The notes under the pieces are model-generated. The model was not told where the DNA came from. It ran no database searches and worked only from the letters and a program-made list of their open reading frames with translations. The position numbers and the translations under genes were made by a program. A stretch of 64,000 nucleotides of DNA from Desulfocapsa sp. (GTDB taxonomy: Bacteria; Desulfobacterota; Desulfobulbia; Desulfobulbales; Desulfocapsaceae). Where the stretch lies: positions 122,196 through 186,195 of the forward strand of contig JAFLJS010000023.1 in NCBI GenBank assembly GCA_022712895.1, in the 5' to 3' direction. Positions 18,870-27,192 of this stretch are shown one piece after another; within the stretch, counting starts at the first letter, position 1; each line of letters starts with the position of its first letter.

Positions 18870-21390
18870 TGTGTGCTCCATTTTTGCTTACTGGCAGTAT
18901 CACCGTAAAAGTGGTGCCGTTCTCTTGGGTGGAACGTACTTTTATTTCACCGTCATGTTCCCGAATGATGCCGTAACTAACAGACAATCCAAGCCCTGTT
19001 CCCTGCCCCGGTTCTTTGGTACTGAAAAAAGGATCAAATATTTTATCCTGAATTTCTTTTGCTATTCCGGGACCATTATCCTCAATTGCCACCAAAATGT
19101 GTTCGTCCTCCACACTGGAAGAAATTGTTATTGCCCCTTTACTGCCTATCGCCTGAGCAGCATTCATAATCAGATTGAGAAATACCTGCTTCAATCGCCT
19201 TTCATCAATAAAGCAGTCGGGTAGTGTTAAATCCAGATCTGTTGTCAGTTGAATCTGTTGTTTTAAAAACTGCTGCTGTACCATGGAGCAGACATTCTCA
19301 ATGCTGGCGTTAATAGATTGTTCCTTCCTCTCCAACTGTGACTCTTTACTGCGTGAGAAATCGAGAAGATCTGCCACAATGCGCCGGCAATTTTCTGCGT
19401 GTCTATCTATTATTTCAATATCCGCTATGATTTGAGAATTATCCTCATTATTCTCCCTAATAATATCCGTATAACACAAAATCACCCCCAGGGGATTGTT
19501 GATTTCATGGGCTACACCGGCTGCCAACTGCCCGATGGCAACGAGTTTTTCTGTCTGCTGAATGCGTCGCTCCGCCTCCTTTTCACCAGTGACATCTTTA
19601 GCAAAACAGACGATATCATTTACCGTATTTCCATCACTTAAAATGGGATAAAAAAACATATCAAAAATCGATCCATCATCCAGTTGAATTTCTTCCGTGT
19701 GCGGTGTTTTTATTGTCAGGTCAAGCTCCAGTAAATGACCTTTAAACAGACATTGCTGCTGGGTGCTCAGCTCATCAATCACTTGTCCAATCGCCTCTTC
19801 ACGACTGAGATTATGACGAAGAAGAAAAGCCTGATTCACCATTTTCAATACGCCGTCTGGAGCGAGCAGAATAAGTGGATCACTTATGCCATCAAAAACC
19901 GACTGCAAGAGTTCGCTGCTCCTGCGTAGGCTTTGGATATTATCGAAGCTCTCAACAGTCTGTCCAATCTGGCGACCGATGGAAAGCAGCAAAGCATGCA
20001 GGCAATCATTGAGTACATCCACCGGCAACTCTGTTAACACCAAAACCCCCTGCAACTGATCGCGACAACAGAGAGGAACACTAATATTTATTGTTTCCTC
20101 ATTTGTAGTATCATTTAGTTTAATGCGATCACAGGCGGTAATATATTGCTGCTCAGTAGTTTCGTCACTTGGCGTAAAATCATGTATCAGATCCGGGAGG
20201 ATATCGGTCCCCTGTGAACAACGAAGTTCAAAAGTCCCTTCCACACTATATAAATAGATCCCAGCCCCCTGGACAGGCACTACCTGTAGAACCTCACGAA
20301 GCACCTGATTTAAAATAGTCTGTAGACTTTCTGTGCTGGTTATCAGACCAGCAAGTGTATTGTGGAGTTTAAGCTCCCTGTTTCGTTTATTCACCTGCAC
20401 CCGAAGTTGGCCTTCTGACTTTTCCAGCGCTTCTGTTCGTTCTGCAACCATGACTTTTAAATTGTCGGCATAACTGCGTAGACGGGTACGACTCTTGCGC
20501 AAGTGACCGACCAGAGTTCTCGCCTTTTCAAACAACTCTTTGAGCTCCTCGCGATGTCCTTTTTTTCTGTATGGTTCTGATAAAGCCTCATCTTCATCAA
20601 TGCTGGTTTTGAACAATTCCACCAACTCACGCAGATTGGTGATAATCAGTTGATGGAACAGTAACCAAATTGTAGCGTACAACAGAATGGCAAGGAGCAA
20701 AACAACCCCAAACATTCGAAATGAGTTTTGCCAGATGGAAGCCAGACTGAGCTCAACAGGGATGGAAATAGACTGAATACCTGTCACGACGTCAGTCGTT
20801 CGGTGAAATCCTCTGGAAGCTCCATACATCTCAACAATCGCCGAAGGCGCTGCACTTGGGTCCCCATGACAATGCAGACAACTGCTTTTGAAGGCGATGG
20901 GGAGATACAGGGTATAATATCGACCATTTTCCATCCGGTTCATTCCATGCCACTCCTGCTCCTGTTCGTTCTTACGAAAGAAACCTATCATTTCCTGTTC
21001 CTGACTGTTTGCCTCAAAATCCGGGTTTCTGGCATCTATAGCCACTCGTCGATATTTAAAATCGGGTAGTTCTCCCGTGAAACGGTCCATTATAACCCTA
21101 GTGATATAGGAGGTAGACATGGCCTCAATCATAAAGTGATCATCACCCAATTCCGCAAACATTTTAGGCCGTAACACTTCACGAATGTAGCCCCTGGTGG
21201 ACTCAAGAGAGGTCATTATCAATTCAGCCTGCCGAAGCGTTTCTTCTTCAAGCAGATTCTTTTGGAAGTGATAGATGATGGTGGTAGTAAAGAGGCAAAA
21301 GCAGAAGAGAATCACCCCCAGCCCCACCTGGAACTGTAGTTTGAGATTATGTTGATCTCTGTCTGCAAGATCTCGAAGAATATCTTTCAT
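18862..21390 (-). CDS. membrane sensor kinase with periplasmic c-type heme (DUF3365) domain
   Basis: 842 residues from the ATG at 21390; the longer frame adds an implausible 38 residues. TM1 (about 20-42) is followed by a periplasmic DUF3365/Tll0287-like domain ending in CLHCH (Cys171-His175), a c-type heme attachment motif. TM2 lies about residue 225-250. Then come a HAMP-like linker and coiled coil, a GAF domain (about 370-510), PAS (about 525-650), HisKA with AAGVAHEINNPLGVIL, and HATPase_c with GTGLGLSVSYGI. It probably reads periplasmic redox state or a heme ligand and signals to the NtrC-type regulator it overlaps. Its sensory domain is closely similar to that of the kinase-like protein at 27193-28902. 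Confidence 0.92.
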   Translation of the reverse strand: MKDILRDLADRDQHNLKLQFQVGLGVILFCFCLFTTTIIYHFQKNLLEEETLRQAELIMTSLESTRGYIREVLRPKMFAELGDDHFMIEAMSTSYITRVIMDRFTGELPDFKYRRVAIDARNPDFEANSQEQEMIGFFRKNEQEQEWHGMNRMENGRYYTLYLPIAFKSSCLHCHGDPSAAPSAIVEMYGASRGFHRTTDVVTGIQSISIPVELSLASIWQNSFRMFGVVLLLAILLYATIWLLFHQLIITNLRELVELFKTSIDEDEALSEPYRKKGHREELKELFEKARTLVGHLRKSRTRLRSYADNLKVMVAERTEALEKSEGQLRVQVNKRNRELKLHNTLAGLITSTESLQTILNQVLREVLQVVPVQGAGIYLYSVEGTFELRCSQGTDILPDLIHDFTPSDETTEQQYITACDRIKLNDTTNEETINISVPLCCRDQLQGVLVLTELPVDVLNDCLHALLLSIGRQIGQTVESFDNIQSLRRSSELLQSVFDGISDPLILLAPDGVLKMVNQAFLLRHNLSREEAIGQVIDELSTQQQCLFKGHLLELDLTIKTPHTEEIQLDDGSIFDMFFYPILSDGNTVNDIVCFAKDVTGEKEAERRIQQTEKLVAIGQLAAGVAHEINNPLGVILCYTDIIRENNEDNSQIIADIEIIDRHAENCRRIVADLLDFSRSKESQLERKEQSINASIENVCSMVQQQFLKQQIQLTTDLDLTLPDCFIDERRLKQVFLNLIMNAAQAIGSKGAITISSSVEDEHILVAIEDNGPGIAKEIQDKIFDPFFSTKEPGQGTGLGLSVSYGIIREHDGEIKVRSTQENGTTFTVILPVSKNGAHNE

Positions 21391-21440
21391 AGAAAAGCTC
21401 CCACAAATTGTTATACAACGACCGCCATATGCATCCACCA

Positions 21441-21459
21441 GTATACACTTTTCGTATAC
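21441..21459. promoter_or_regulatory. inverted repeat, candidate enhancer site of the NtrC-type regulator
   Basis: GTATAC, spacer ACTTTTC, GTATAC. It lies about 115-135 bp upstream of the sigma-54 promoter at 21574, the normal distance for an activator site, and between the divergent kinase and exporter genes. Assignment is inference from position and symmetry. Confidence 0.4.
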
Positions 21460-21573
21460 AGGTGCAAACACAATGACGCACCACCGTGTAGCAGTAGAGC
21501 CCACACACTATAGCCATTCCATATTACATAGTATTTTCAGCATATTACAGAAACATAAAAGTTTATTGCACAC

Positions 21574-21589
21574 TGGAATAAACTTTGCT
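21574..21589 (+). promoter_or_regulatory. sigma-54 (-24/-12) promoter of the YeiH operon
   Basis: TGGAATAAACTTTGCT: GG and GC are separated by exactly 10 bases and the -12 element TTGCT is perfect. The -24 element TGGAAT deviates from TGGCAC in three positions. It lies about 50 bp before the first gene, which has an AGGAG site. A divergent NtrC-type gene pair is adjacent. Confidence 0.7.
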
Positions 21590-21638
21590 TATTGAAATAA
21601 AACAGGAGTTATCACAAACTATTTTTTAGGAGCATTCC

Positions 21639-21893
21639 ATGAACAGAACTTTTCTCACCCCCATCACCATACTTATTGGCATTGTAGGCAGTGTGGGACT
21701 GATGGCCGGCTCCAATATTTTTGATCCTCTTATTCAGTTTATACACACGGGAGACATTACGCCCACGCAGGCGGTTTTTTGTCTCCTCTTTACCGTAGGC
21801 GGCTTTGCTGCCTATTTCTATCTTTTAAATCTTATCTGCAGTTATTTTGTGCCTCGTATTGATAAGGATGCACAAACCAATGGAGCCAAGTAA
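21639..21893 (+). CDS. small two-helix membrane protein, YeiH-operon member
   Basis: 84 residues with two hydrophobic helices (about 7-28 and 44-70) and a polar C-terminal tail. I do not recognise a named family. A strong ribosome binding site (TAGGAG, 7 bases) supports it as a real gene. It is the first gene after the sigma-54 promoter and is followed 71 bp later by the YeiH-type exporter, so an accessory role for that transporter is plausible. Confidence 0.7.
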   Translation: MNRTFLTPITILIGIVGSVGLMAGSNIFDPLIQFIHTGDITPTQAVFCLLFTVGGFAAYFYLLNLICSYFVPRIDKDAQTNGAK

Positions 21894-21964
21894 AGGAGGT
21901 TTGACACAGCAATAATGGAAACGAACAGAAAAAATTTTACTACAAACAATAAAGGAGGATTTGT

Positions 21965-23593
21965 ATGTCACAAATAAAAGAACAGATGCCGACCCTGATC
22001 ATGGGTGGCTCTTTACTTATGTATGGACTCATTGCAAAATCAGGCGCCCTGTTACCCATGGCGAAATATTTGCAGACCCATAAAACAATGGATTTACAGG
22101 TTACGATGACCTTAATCGTAGGGATTATCGCAATTGTAGGCGCTCTTATTAATACTACAAGAAAATCCGGCACCACCAATATTGATACATTTATTCTACG
22201 GCCACTTGGCGGGATTGTTTTAATTCTGGTAATGGCCATGGCTATTCGCTGGTATGCAGAACCACTGATGAAGCTTATCAGTAAAGGTTTACAGCCAGCC
22301 CTTGGCTTTAAAATTTATAAGGTCTTAAATCTTAACTATGTTGTTTTGGGAATTCTTGCCGGTGTGGTATTAACAAACACCTGGGGTATCCCAAAATTTG
22401 CAGGCGAAGGAGTCAAGTGTGCCCGTTTTGTTCTAAAAATGGGAGTTATCATGCTCGGTGCCCGATACTCATTTGCAGAGCTTGCAAAACTTGGTGCTTA
22501 CTCTGTCATTCTTGTTGGTTTCTTCGTACTTGGTACTGTTTTTCTGGTACTGTGGCTGGGAAATCTGTTTAAACAGCCAAAGTCCATGACTGGGGTACTT
22601 TCTGCGGGTATGGGCGTCTGTGGTGTTTCGGCAACTGTTGCGGTAGCTCCTGTTGTTAAAGCCAAGTCTGCTGAAATGGCCTATACCATCGGCACAATTC
22701 TTTCTTTTGGTATCATCTGTATGTTTGTTTTCCCAACCATCGGAAAACTCGCAGGTATGAGTCCCGTTCAGTTTGGGGCATGGGCAGGAACCGGAATCCT
22801 AAACTCTGCTCAAGTTGCAGCTGCTGCTCTTGCATTTAATGCAGTGGATATTGAAACCCTTAAAGTTGCTGAAATTTTCAACATTACCCGTGTTCTCTTT
22901 CTGCCCATTATTGTTCTTGTGCTTGCCACATGGTTTGGCAAGGAAACCGGACAGAAATTAAGTTTTAAAAGCGTTGTAATTGATAAGTTCCCCGTTTTTA
23001 TCATTGGCTTTCTGATTCTCTTTTTCATGTCCTCAGTTGGTCTCTTTTCACCACCCAGTCATTACAAAGGTAAGTACATAGATGTATCCTATAATGACCG
23101 TAGTCAGGTTACTCCTGAAGAGTGGGAAACGTTAAACGTTGCCATGGAAGCGGGTGAATTTTCCGGCCTTACTCCAACACAGCTTGAAGCAGTAACAAAT
23201 CTTGTGTCGCAACACCAGATTGCAGGGAACTTTGACGACCGTAACGATAAGAAATTATTTGACAAGACCGGTCGGGCCCGTATGACACAGTTGCAAGGGG
23301 TTCTTGCTGCTGCGAAAGCTAAACAGGTACAACTGTCTGCAGATGTTAAGGGCGCTATTAAACACGCCGTTAAGCAGGTGAAAAAGAAATCCAAAACCGT
23401 TGTAACGCTGACTGACTTTATGATCTGGTTCTTTGCCTTTGGCTTAATTGGCCTTGGTATGCAGATTACCAAAAAAGCCATTACTCAAGCGGGTGGATGG
23501 CCCATAGTCATGGGTGTTATTGCAGGAGTCACCAAGGCAACACTTTCTTTCTTTGTTGTCCTTTGGCTGATCAAGGATGTTGTTCTTAACTAA
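21965..23593 (+). CDS. YeiH/UPF0324 family putative anion exporter, extended form
   Basis: 542 residues. The Cons_hypoth698/YeiH core is clear from about residue 120: NYVVLGILAGV, LKMGVIMLGAR and the family signature GMGVCGVSATVAVAPVVKAK, with many membrane helices. YeiH-type proteins are annotated as putative sulfate or sulfite exporters. Usual length is about 340 residues. This one has an extra N-terminal region of about 110 residues with three helices. It also has a soluble insert of about 130 residues (about 365-500) rich in charged residues before the last two helices. AAAGGAGG precedes the ATG. It sits between two tiny membrane-protein genes in a sigma-54-driven operon. Confidence 0.87.
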   Translation: MSQIKEQMPTLIMGGSLLMYGLIAKSGALLPMAKYLQTHKTMDLQVTMTLIVGIIAIVGALINTTRKSGTTNIDTFILRPLGGIVLILVMAMAIRWYAEPLMKLISKGLQPALGFKIYKVLNLNYVVLGILAGVVLTNTWGIPKFAGEGVKCARFVLKMGVIMLGARYSFAELAKLGAYSVILVGFFVLGTVFLVLWLGNLFKQPKSMTGVLSAGMGVCGVSATVAVAPVVKAKSAEMAYTIGTILSFGIICMFVFPTIGKLAGMSPVQFGAWAGTGILNSAQVAAAALAFNAVDIETLKVAEIFNITRVLFLPIIVLVLATWFGKETGQKLSFKSVVIDKFPVFIIGFLILFFMSSVGLFSPPSHYKGKYIDVSYNDRSQVTPEEWETLNVAMEAGEFSGLTPTQLEAVTNLVSQHQIAGNFDDRNDKKLFDKTGRARMTQLQGVLAAAKAKQVQLSADVKGAIKHAVKQVKKKSKTVVTLTDFMIWFFAFGLIGLGMQITKKAITQAGGWPIVMGVIAGVTKATLSFFVVLWLIKDVVLN

Positions 23594-23614
23594 TTTTCAG
23601 CGAAGGAGTATAAT

Positions 23615-23821
23615 ATGAGTGATAAAGATAAAAAAGTAGTTATTGATACCGGTGAGGCCGGTAAAGGAACCACTGAGATTTCAGAAGGTGCAAATACTGA
23701 AGAACTGGAGGAACGTGCTTTATCAGTTTTTTCCAGTGATCGTAATGAAGACATAGTTGCTCTTGTATTTTGTCTCATAACCACCTTTCTGGTTTTGGTT
23801 TTTACCAAGTGGATGGTATAG
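23615..23821 (+). CDS. small tail-anchored protein, end of YeiH operon
   Basis: 68 residues: a charged, probably disordered N-terminal half and a single C-terminal helix (about 47-66) ending KWMV. No family recognised. GAAGGAG lies upstream at good spacing. The gene follows the exporter by 21 bp and is followed by an intrinsic terminator, so it closes the operon. It could be a small partner subunit of the exporter. Confidence 0.7.
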   Translation: MSDKDKKVVIDTGEAGKGTTEISEGANTEELEERALSVFSSDRNEDIVALVFCLITTFLVLVFTKWMV

Positions 23822-23856
23822 TTACTGAGTAAGTAGAAATCGGTAGCTTAAATCTG

Positions 23857-23893
23857 CACCATGACCGGTTCATATACTGGTCATGGTGTTTTT
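23857..23893 (+). terminator. intrinsic terminator of the YeiH operon
   Basis: Perfect 10-bp stem CACCATGACC / GGTCATGGTG with a 12-base loop, followed directly by TTTTTG. It separates the exporter operon from the stress-protein operon that starts at 23919. Confidence 0.85.
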
Positions 23894-23918
23894 GTTTCCT
23901 GGAAAGTGAGTGTCCTCT

Positions 23919-24392
23919 ATGTTTAACAATGTCCTTCTCTGTACCCAAGGTACTGATGGTGCCAAGAAAGCTGAAGTTTTTGTTTTTGAAAAAATGGAAG
24001 CTGCCCCCAAGCTCAAGGTCACTGTACTAACAGTGCTTGATGAAGACTGGCGTGAAATGACGGGTGATGACTGGCTGAATTCAAGCAAGACGCACACCAC
24101 GTTTCTTGACCACGTTGAAAACCAGATGAATGAGGAAATTACAGAAGAGTGGCAACGGATAAAAACAAGTCATCCGGTTGCAGAGCGAGCAACGTTTCTG
24201 CAAAGAACAGGTAATATTGCAGAAGCCATCACAAAAACTGCGAAAGAGCTAGGTTGCGACCTGATCGTTATCGGGGCCTGGCAAAAGAGCAAGAGATTCT
24301 CGATACATAGCACCAGAGTGGGATTGCGGGGCACCATGAAGAATAAGGATTTGCATCCACTCTTACCATGTCCCCTTCTCATAGCCCCATGA
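23919..24392 (+). CDS. universal stress protein (UspA family)
   Basis: 157 residues, one Usp domain. The first strand VLLCTQGTDGAKKAEVFV and the second-half motif DLIVIGAW are visible. The ATP-binding G-2x-G-9x-G(S/T) motif is poorly kept at the C-terminus (GLRGTMKNKDLHPLLPCPLLIAP), so nucleotide binding is uncertain. A GTG three codons upstream is an alternative start. The stop overlaps the next gene (ATGA). It begins an operon that also encodes a Ser/Thr kinase carrying its own Usp domain. Confidence 0.82.
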   Translation: MFNNVLLCTQGTDGAKKAEVFVFEKMEAAPKLKVTVLTVLDEDWREMTGDDWLNSSKTHTTFLDHVENQMNEEITEEWQRIKTSHPVAERATFLQRTGNIAEAITKTAKELGCDLIVIGAWQKSKRFSIHSTRVGLRGTMKNKDLHPLLPCPLLIAP

Positions 24393-24958
24393 AGATGGCC
24401 CATTCTATACTTACAGAGGAAGTGGATCTGGGGCTGCAGGATTTACCAGCATCCTTTGACCTGCAAGCTCTTTTTCCCGAAGACAAGCTCCTGCGCTTTC
24501 ATCCCAACTGGTTTGTCTCTGATTTTCAGCAAAGTGGAACATCCTTCACCGCATCCATAAAAGATTATGTTACGGAGGAGGAATTTCCTCTATCAGGAAG
24601 TTTTCTTTTTAACAGAACTGATGACGAACTGTTACACATTCAATTAACTGAAACCACAGATATAGGAATTTCCTTTCTGAACCGTGACAATACATTAAAA
24701 GTTCAGATTTCTTCAAAGGATGAAAAAATTGACCCCGACGACCCGCTTCTTCTTTGGATACGCGCGATCAAAGAATATATTCGTCTCTATCTGAAACGCA
24801 CACCTGTCACCTTGTTTTTTCGCTTGTTAATGAATAAAATGATTTTAAAGATGGATCCTTCCCAGCGAAAAATTTGCCTGATGATGGCTAAGATCACTGC
24901 TGTAGAACTTCTGGTTATTCTCCTCGTTGTGGTAGGCTACGTTGTCTTTGCCCCCTAA
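24389..24958 (+). CDS. unrecognised protein with C-terminal membrane anchor
   Basis: 189 residues from the ATG that overlaps the stop of the stress-protein gene (ATGA), which fixes the start. The first 150 residues are soluble, acidic and beta-rich in appearance; a single hydrophobic helix (about 168-187) ends the protein. I recognise no family. The overlap implies coupled translation, so it probably works with the universal stress protein, perhaps bringing it to the membrane. Confidence 0.65.
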   Translation: MKMAHSILTEEVDLGLQDLPASFDLQALFPEDKLLRFHPNWFVSDFQQSGTSFTASIKDYVTEEEFPLSGSFLFNRTDDELLHIQLTETTDIGISFLNRDNTLKVQISSKDEKIDPDDPLLLWIRAIKEYIRLYLKRTPVTLFFRLLMNKMILKMDPSQRKICLMMAKITAVELLVILLVVVGYVVFAP

Positions 24959-25065
24959 TTCGGACGTCTCATGAGGATGTCACCAAACGGGAGCTAACAG
25001 CCTTAATTTAAAAATAATTTATGAATATATTAAAAAATAGCTTCTGCACAAAATGTTCATGAAAA

Positions 25066-26433
25066 ATGCGGACTAAACTTGAGAGAGCACTTGAAGTCGG
25101 AGACAGTCTTGACGGTTTTATTTTAGAGGAACAATTATGCCAGGGAGCCATGGCCACCCTGTGGAGAACACGCTCTCCTGAATCCACAAAAGAATTTGTA
25201 TTAAAAATCCCCTGTACTGACATTCTTAATCATCCCATTCTTTTCTATCATTATCAGGCTGAAGCCCAAATCAGCCCCTTGCTGAATCATCCCGGAATTA
25301 TCCGCTTTTTCCAACAAAAAAAAAGCAGACTATATATTATAATGGAGTATGTGGCAGCAAAAGACCTGCGTTCCACGCTCGGTTGTAATCGTGCAATCAC
25401 ATTGGACAATGCCTTGCGTCTGATCATGCAACTCTGTGATGTAACCGCATATCTCCATAAACAATCAATCTACCACTTAGATTTCAAACCGGAGAATATC
25501 CTTCAATGTTCAGATAATACTATTAAAGTAATTGATTTTGGCCTGGCCTACTGTGCCAACTATCCGGACTTACTGGCCGCAGACTTCAACAATCCCCAGG
25601 GAACACCCTGGTATATTTCCCCGGAACAACTGCTTGGCAAACGAAACTCAGCGCAGTGTGATATTTATGCCATCGGTATGATACTCTATGAAATGCTCTG
25701 CGGGGCACTTCCGTGGCCACGCTCCAGAAGACTGGATGTGGCTCGCCGCAGATTACGGCATGAGCCCATCCCACCACGCCATTTCAACTCTGAAATCCCG
25801 CCGCAGATACAGGATATTATCCTAAAAAGTATTGCTCGCAAAGTTAATAACAGATACCAGACTATTGCCAACCTACAGACTGACTTGAATAGCTGGAGAA
25901 ATGGAGCTATTACCGTAACAGGCAGAGAATGCAGGAAACCAAAATTCTGGAAGCGACTTTTTCCTGATGCTGCCATTACCGTTGATTCAAGCTCCGCCAG
26001 TACAACCCTTCGGGCTCCCGGAAAACGACAAATCATCGGAGCAATCATTGATTCCGAAAAGAGCACCCCCATGCTCATGGAAGTCAAAAAGCAGGCATTT
26101 CTCCAATCAGCAGAGGTAACCCTAATCCACGTTATTGAAGAAGACACCGATTCACACGTCAGATGTTACGGAATCAAAGTTGAGGGTGAACAGTTGATGA
26201 TTCGCCTGGAACAGGCATGTCAGTTTCTTCAGTCTTGCAATATCCAGCCAAATATCAGGCTTGTCCGTGGCGAAGTAGTGGAGATACTGACCAGGATCTG
26301 TAAAGAAATACATGCTGATTTGTTGATCATTGGCAGCTCACGAAAAAAAGAAGGATTGTTGCGTAGTGCCTCTGTTTTACGTCGTCTTCAACGGCATAAT
26401 CCATGTCCATTCCTTATTGCTGAGGAGCATTAA
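25066..26433 (+). CDS. Ser/Thr protein kinase fused to a universal stress protein domain
   Basis: 455 residues. A Hanks-type kinase covers about 15-285: beta-3 Lys47 in FVLKIP, catalytic loop HLDFKPEN (Asp139, Asn144), DFG at 157-159, GTPWYISPEQ activation segment. All catalytic residues are present, though the glycine-rich loop is reduced (QLCQGAMATLW). A second domain from about 325 to the end is Usp-like: IIGAIIDSEKSTPMLM, VTLIHVIEED, LLIIGSSRKKEGLLRSAS and CPFLIAEEH, with G-x-S resembling the ATP-binding site. No membrane helix. Such a fusion suggests that Usp nucleotide state or stress signals tune the kinase. The metallophosphoesterase starts 2 bases later. Confidence 0.9.
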   Translation: MRTKLERALEVGDSLDGFILEEQLCQGAMATLWRTRSPESTKEFVLKIPCTDILNHPILFYHYQAEAQISPLLNHPGIIRFFQQKKSRLYIIMEYVAAKDLRSTLGCNRAITLDNALRLIMQLCDVTAYLHKQSIYHLDFKPENILQCSDNTIKVIDFGLAYCANYPDLLAADFNNPQGTPWYISPEQLLGKRNSAQCDIYAIGMILYEMLCGALPWPRSRRLDVARRRLRHEPIPPRHFNSEIPPQIQDIILKSIARKVNNRYQTIANLQTDLNSWRNGAITVTGRECRKPKFWKRLFPDAAITVDSSSASTTLRAPGKRQIIGAIIDSEKSTPMLMEVKKQAFLQSAEVTLIHVIEEDTDSHVRCYGIKVEGEQLMIRLEQACQFLQSCNIQPNIRLVRGEVVEILTRICKEIHADLLIIGSSRKKEGLLRSASVLRRLQRHNPCPFLIAEEH

Positions 26434-26435
26434 GC

Positions 26436-27176
26436 ATGCGACTGATGATTTTCTCTGATATACACGGCAACCTTGAAGCCCTGCAAGAGGTATGTAAAGA
26501 CAGCAGCACTCGTAATGTCCACAGATCCATCTTTCTAGGTGACCTCGTGGGCTATGGCCCCTATCCAAATGAGTGCATTGAACTGGTCCGAAATCTAAAA
26601 AACTGTCGCTGTCTGGCTGGCAACCATGATGTGGCGACATTATGGGAAACATCCCCTTACGGTATGTCAAAAGCAGCAAAAGAGGCCATTCTCTGGACAA
26701 TGGATCAGTTGTCCCCTGAAAATAAAGCGTATTTGAGTTCTTTACCTGACCGACTAGATCTTGGTGAAATGACCTTTGTCCACGCTAACCCATACAACCC
26801 AAAAGGCTGGCGTTATGTAATGGATCGTAAATATGCCCTGCGCAGTTTTGCCGCCACCCGTTCCCGGATCGTTTTTATTGGACACAGTCATCGACCACTT
26901 ATTATCAGTAAAAACCACTGGCTGAAGGTAAGCATTGAGACCATAGTAGGAGATATAAAATCTGCCGTAAACGATTCCAGACGCCGTATTATTAACTGCG
27001 GAAGTGTTGGACAGCCAAGGGATGACGATCCGCGTGCCTGTTACCTTATCTATGACACCAGAAAACAGACAATCCACTTCCACAGAGTTGGATATGATGT
27101 ACAGAAGACTGTACAGGCCATTCAGAACGCAAATCTCCCGCCAGTACTAGGACGAAGAATAGTCAAAGGAACCTGA
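26436..27176 (+). CDS. metallophosphoesterase (calcineurin-like, YfcE/MJ0936 type)
   Basis: 246 residues with the complete dimetal site of the family: SDIHGNLEAL, GDLVGYGP, GNHD, GHSHRP and the end signature NCGSVGQPRDDDPRACY. Proteins of this group are phosphodiesterases or phosphatases of small substrates, and some act on phosphoproteins. Placed between a Ser/Thr kinase gene (2-base gap) and a kinase-like sensor gene (16-base gap), it could be the opposing phosphatase; that is inference from context only. Confidence 0.9.
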   Translation: MRLMIFSDIHGNLEALQEVCKDSSTRNVHRSIFLGDLVGYGPYPNECIELVRNLKNCRCLAGNHDVATLWETSPYGMSKAAKEAILWTMDQLSPENKAYLSSLPDRLDLGEMTFVHANPYNPKGWRYVMDRKYALRSFAATRSRIVFIGHSHRPLIISKNHWLKVSIETIVGDIKSAVNDSRRRIINCGSVGQPRDDDPRACYLIYDTRKQTIHFHRVGYDVQKTVQAIQNANLPPVLGRRIVKGT

Positions 27177-27192
27177 TAATGAGGCAACAACA

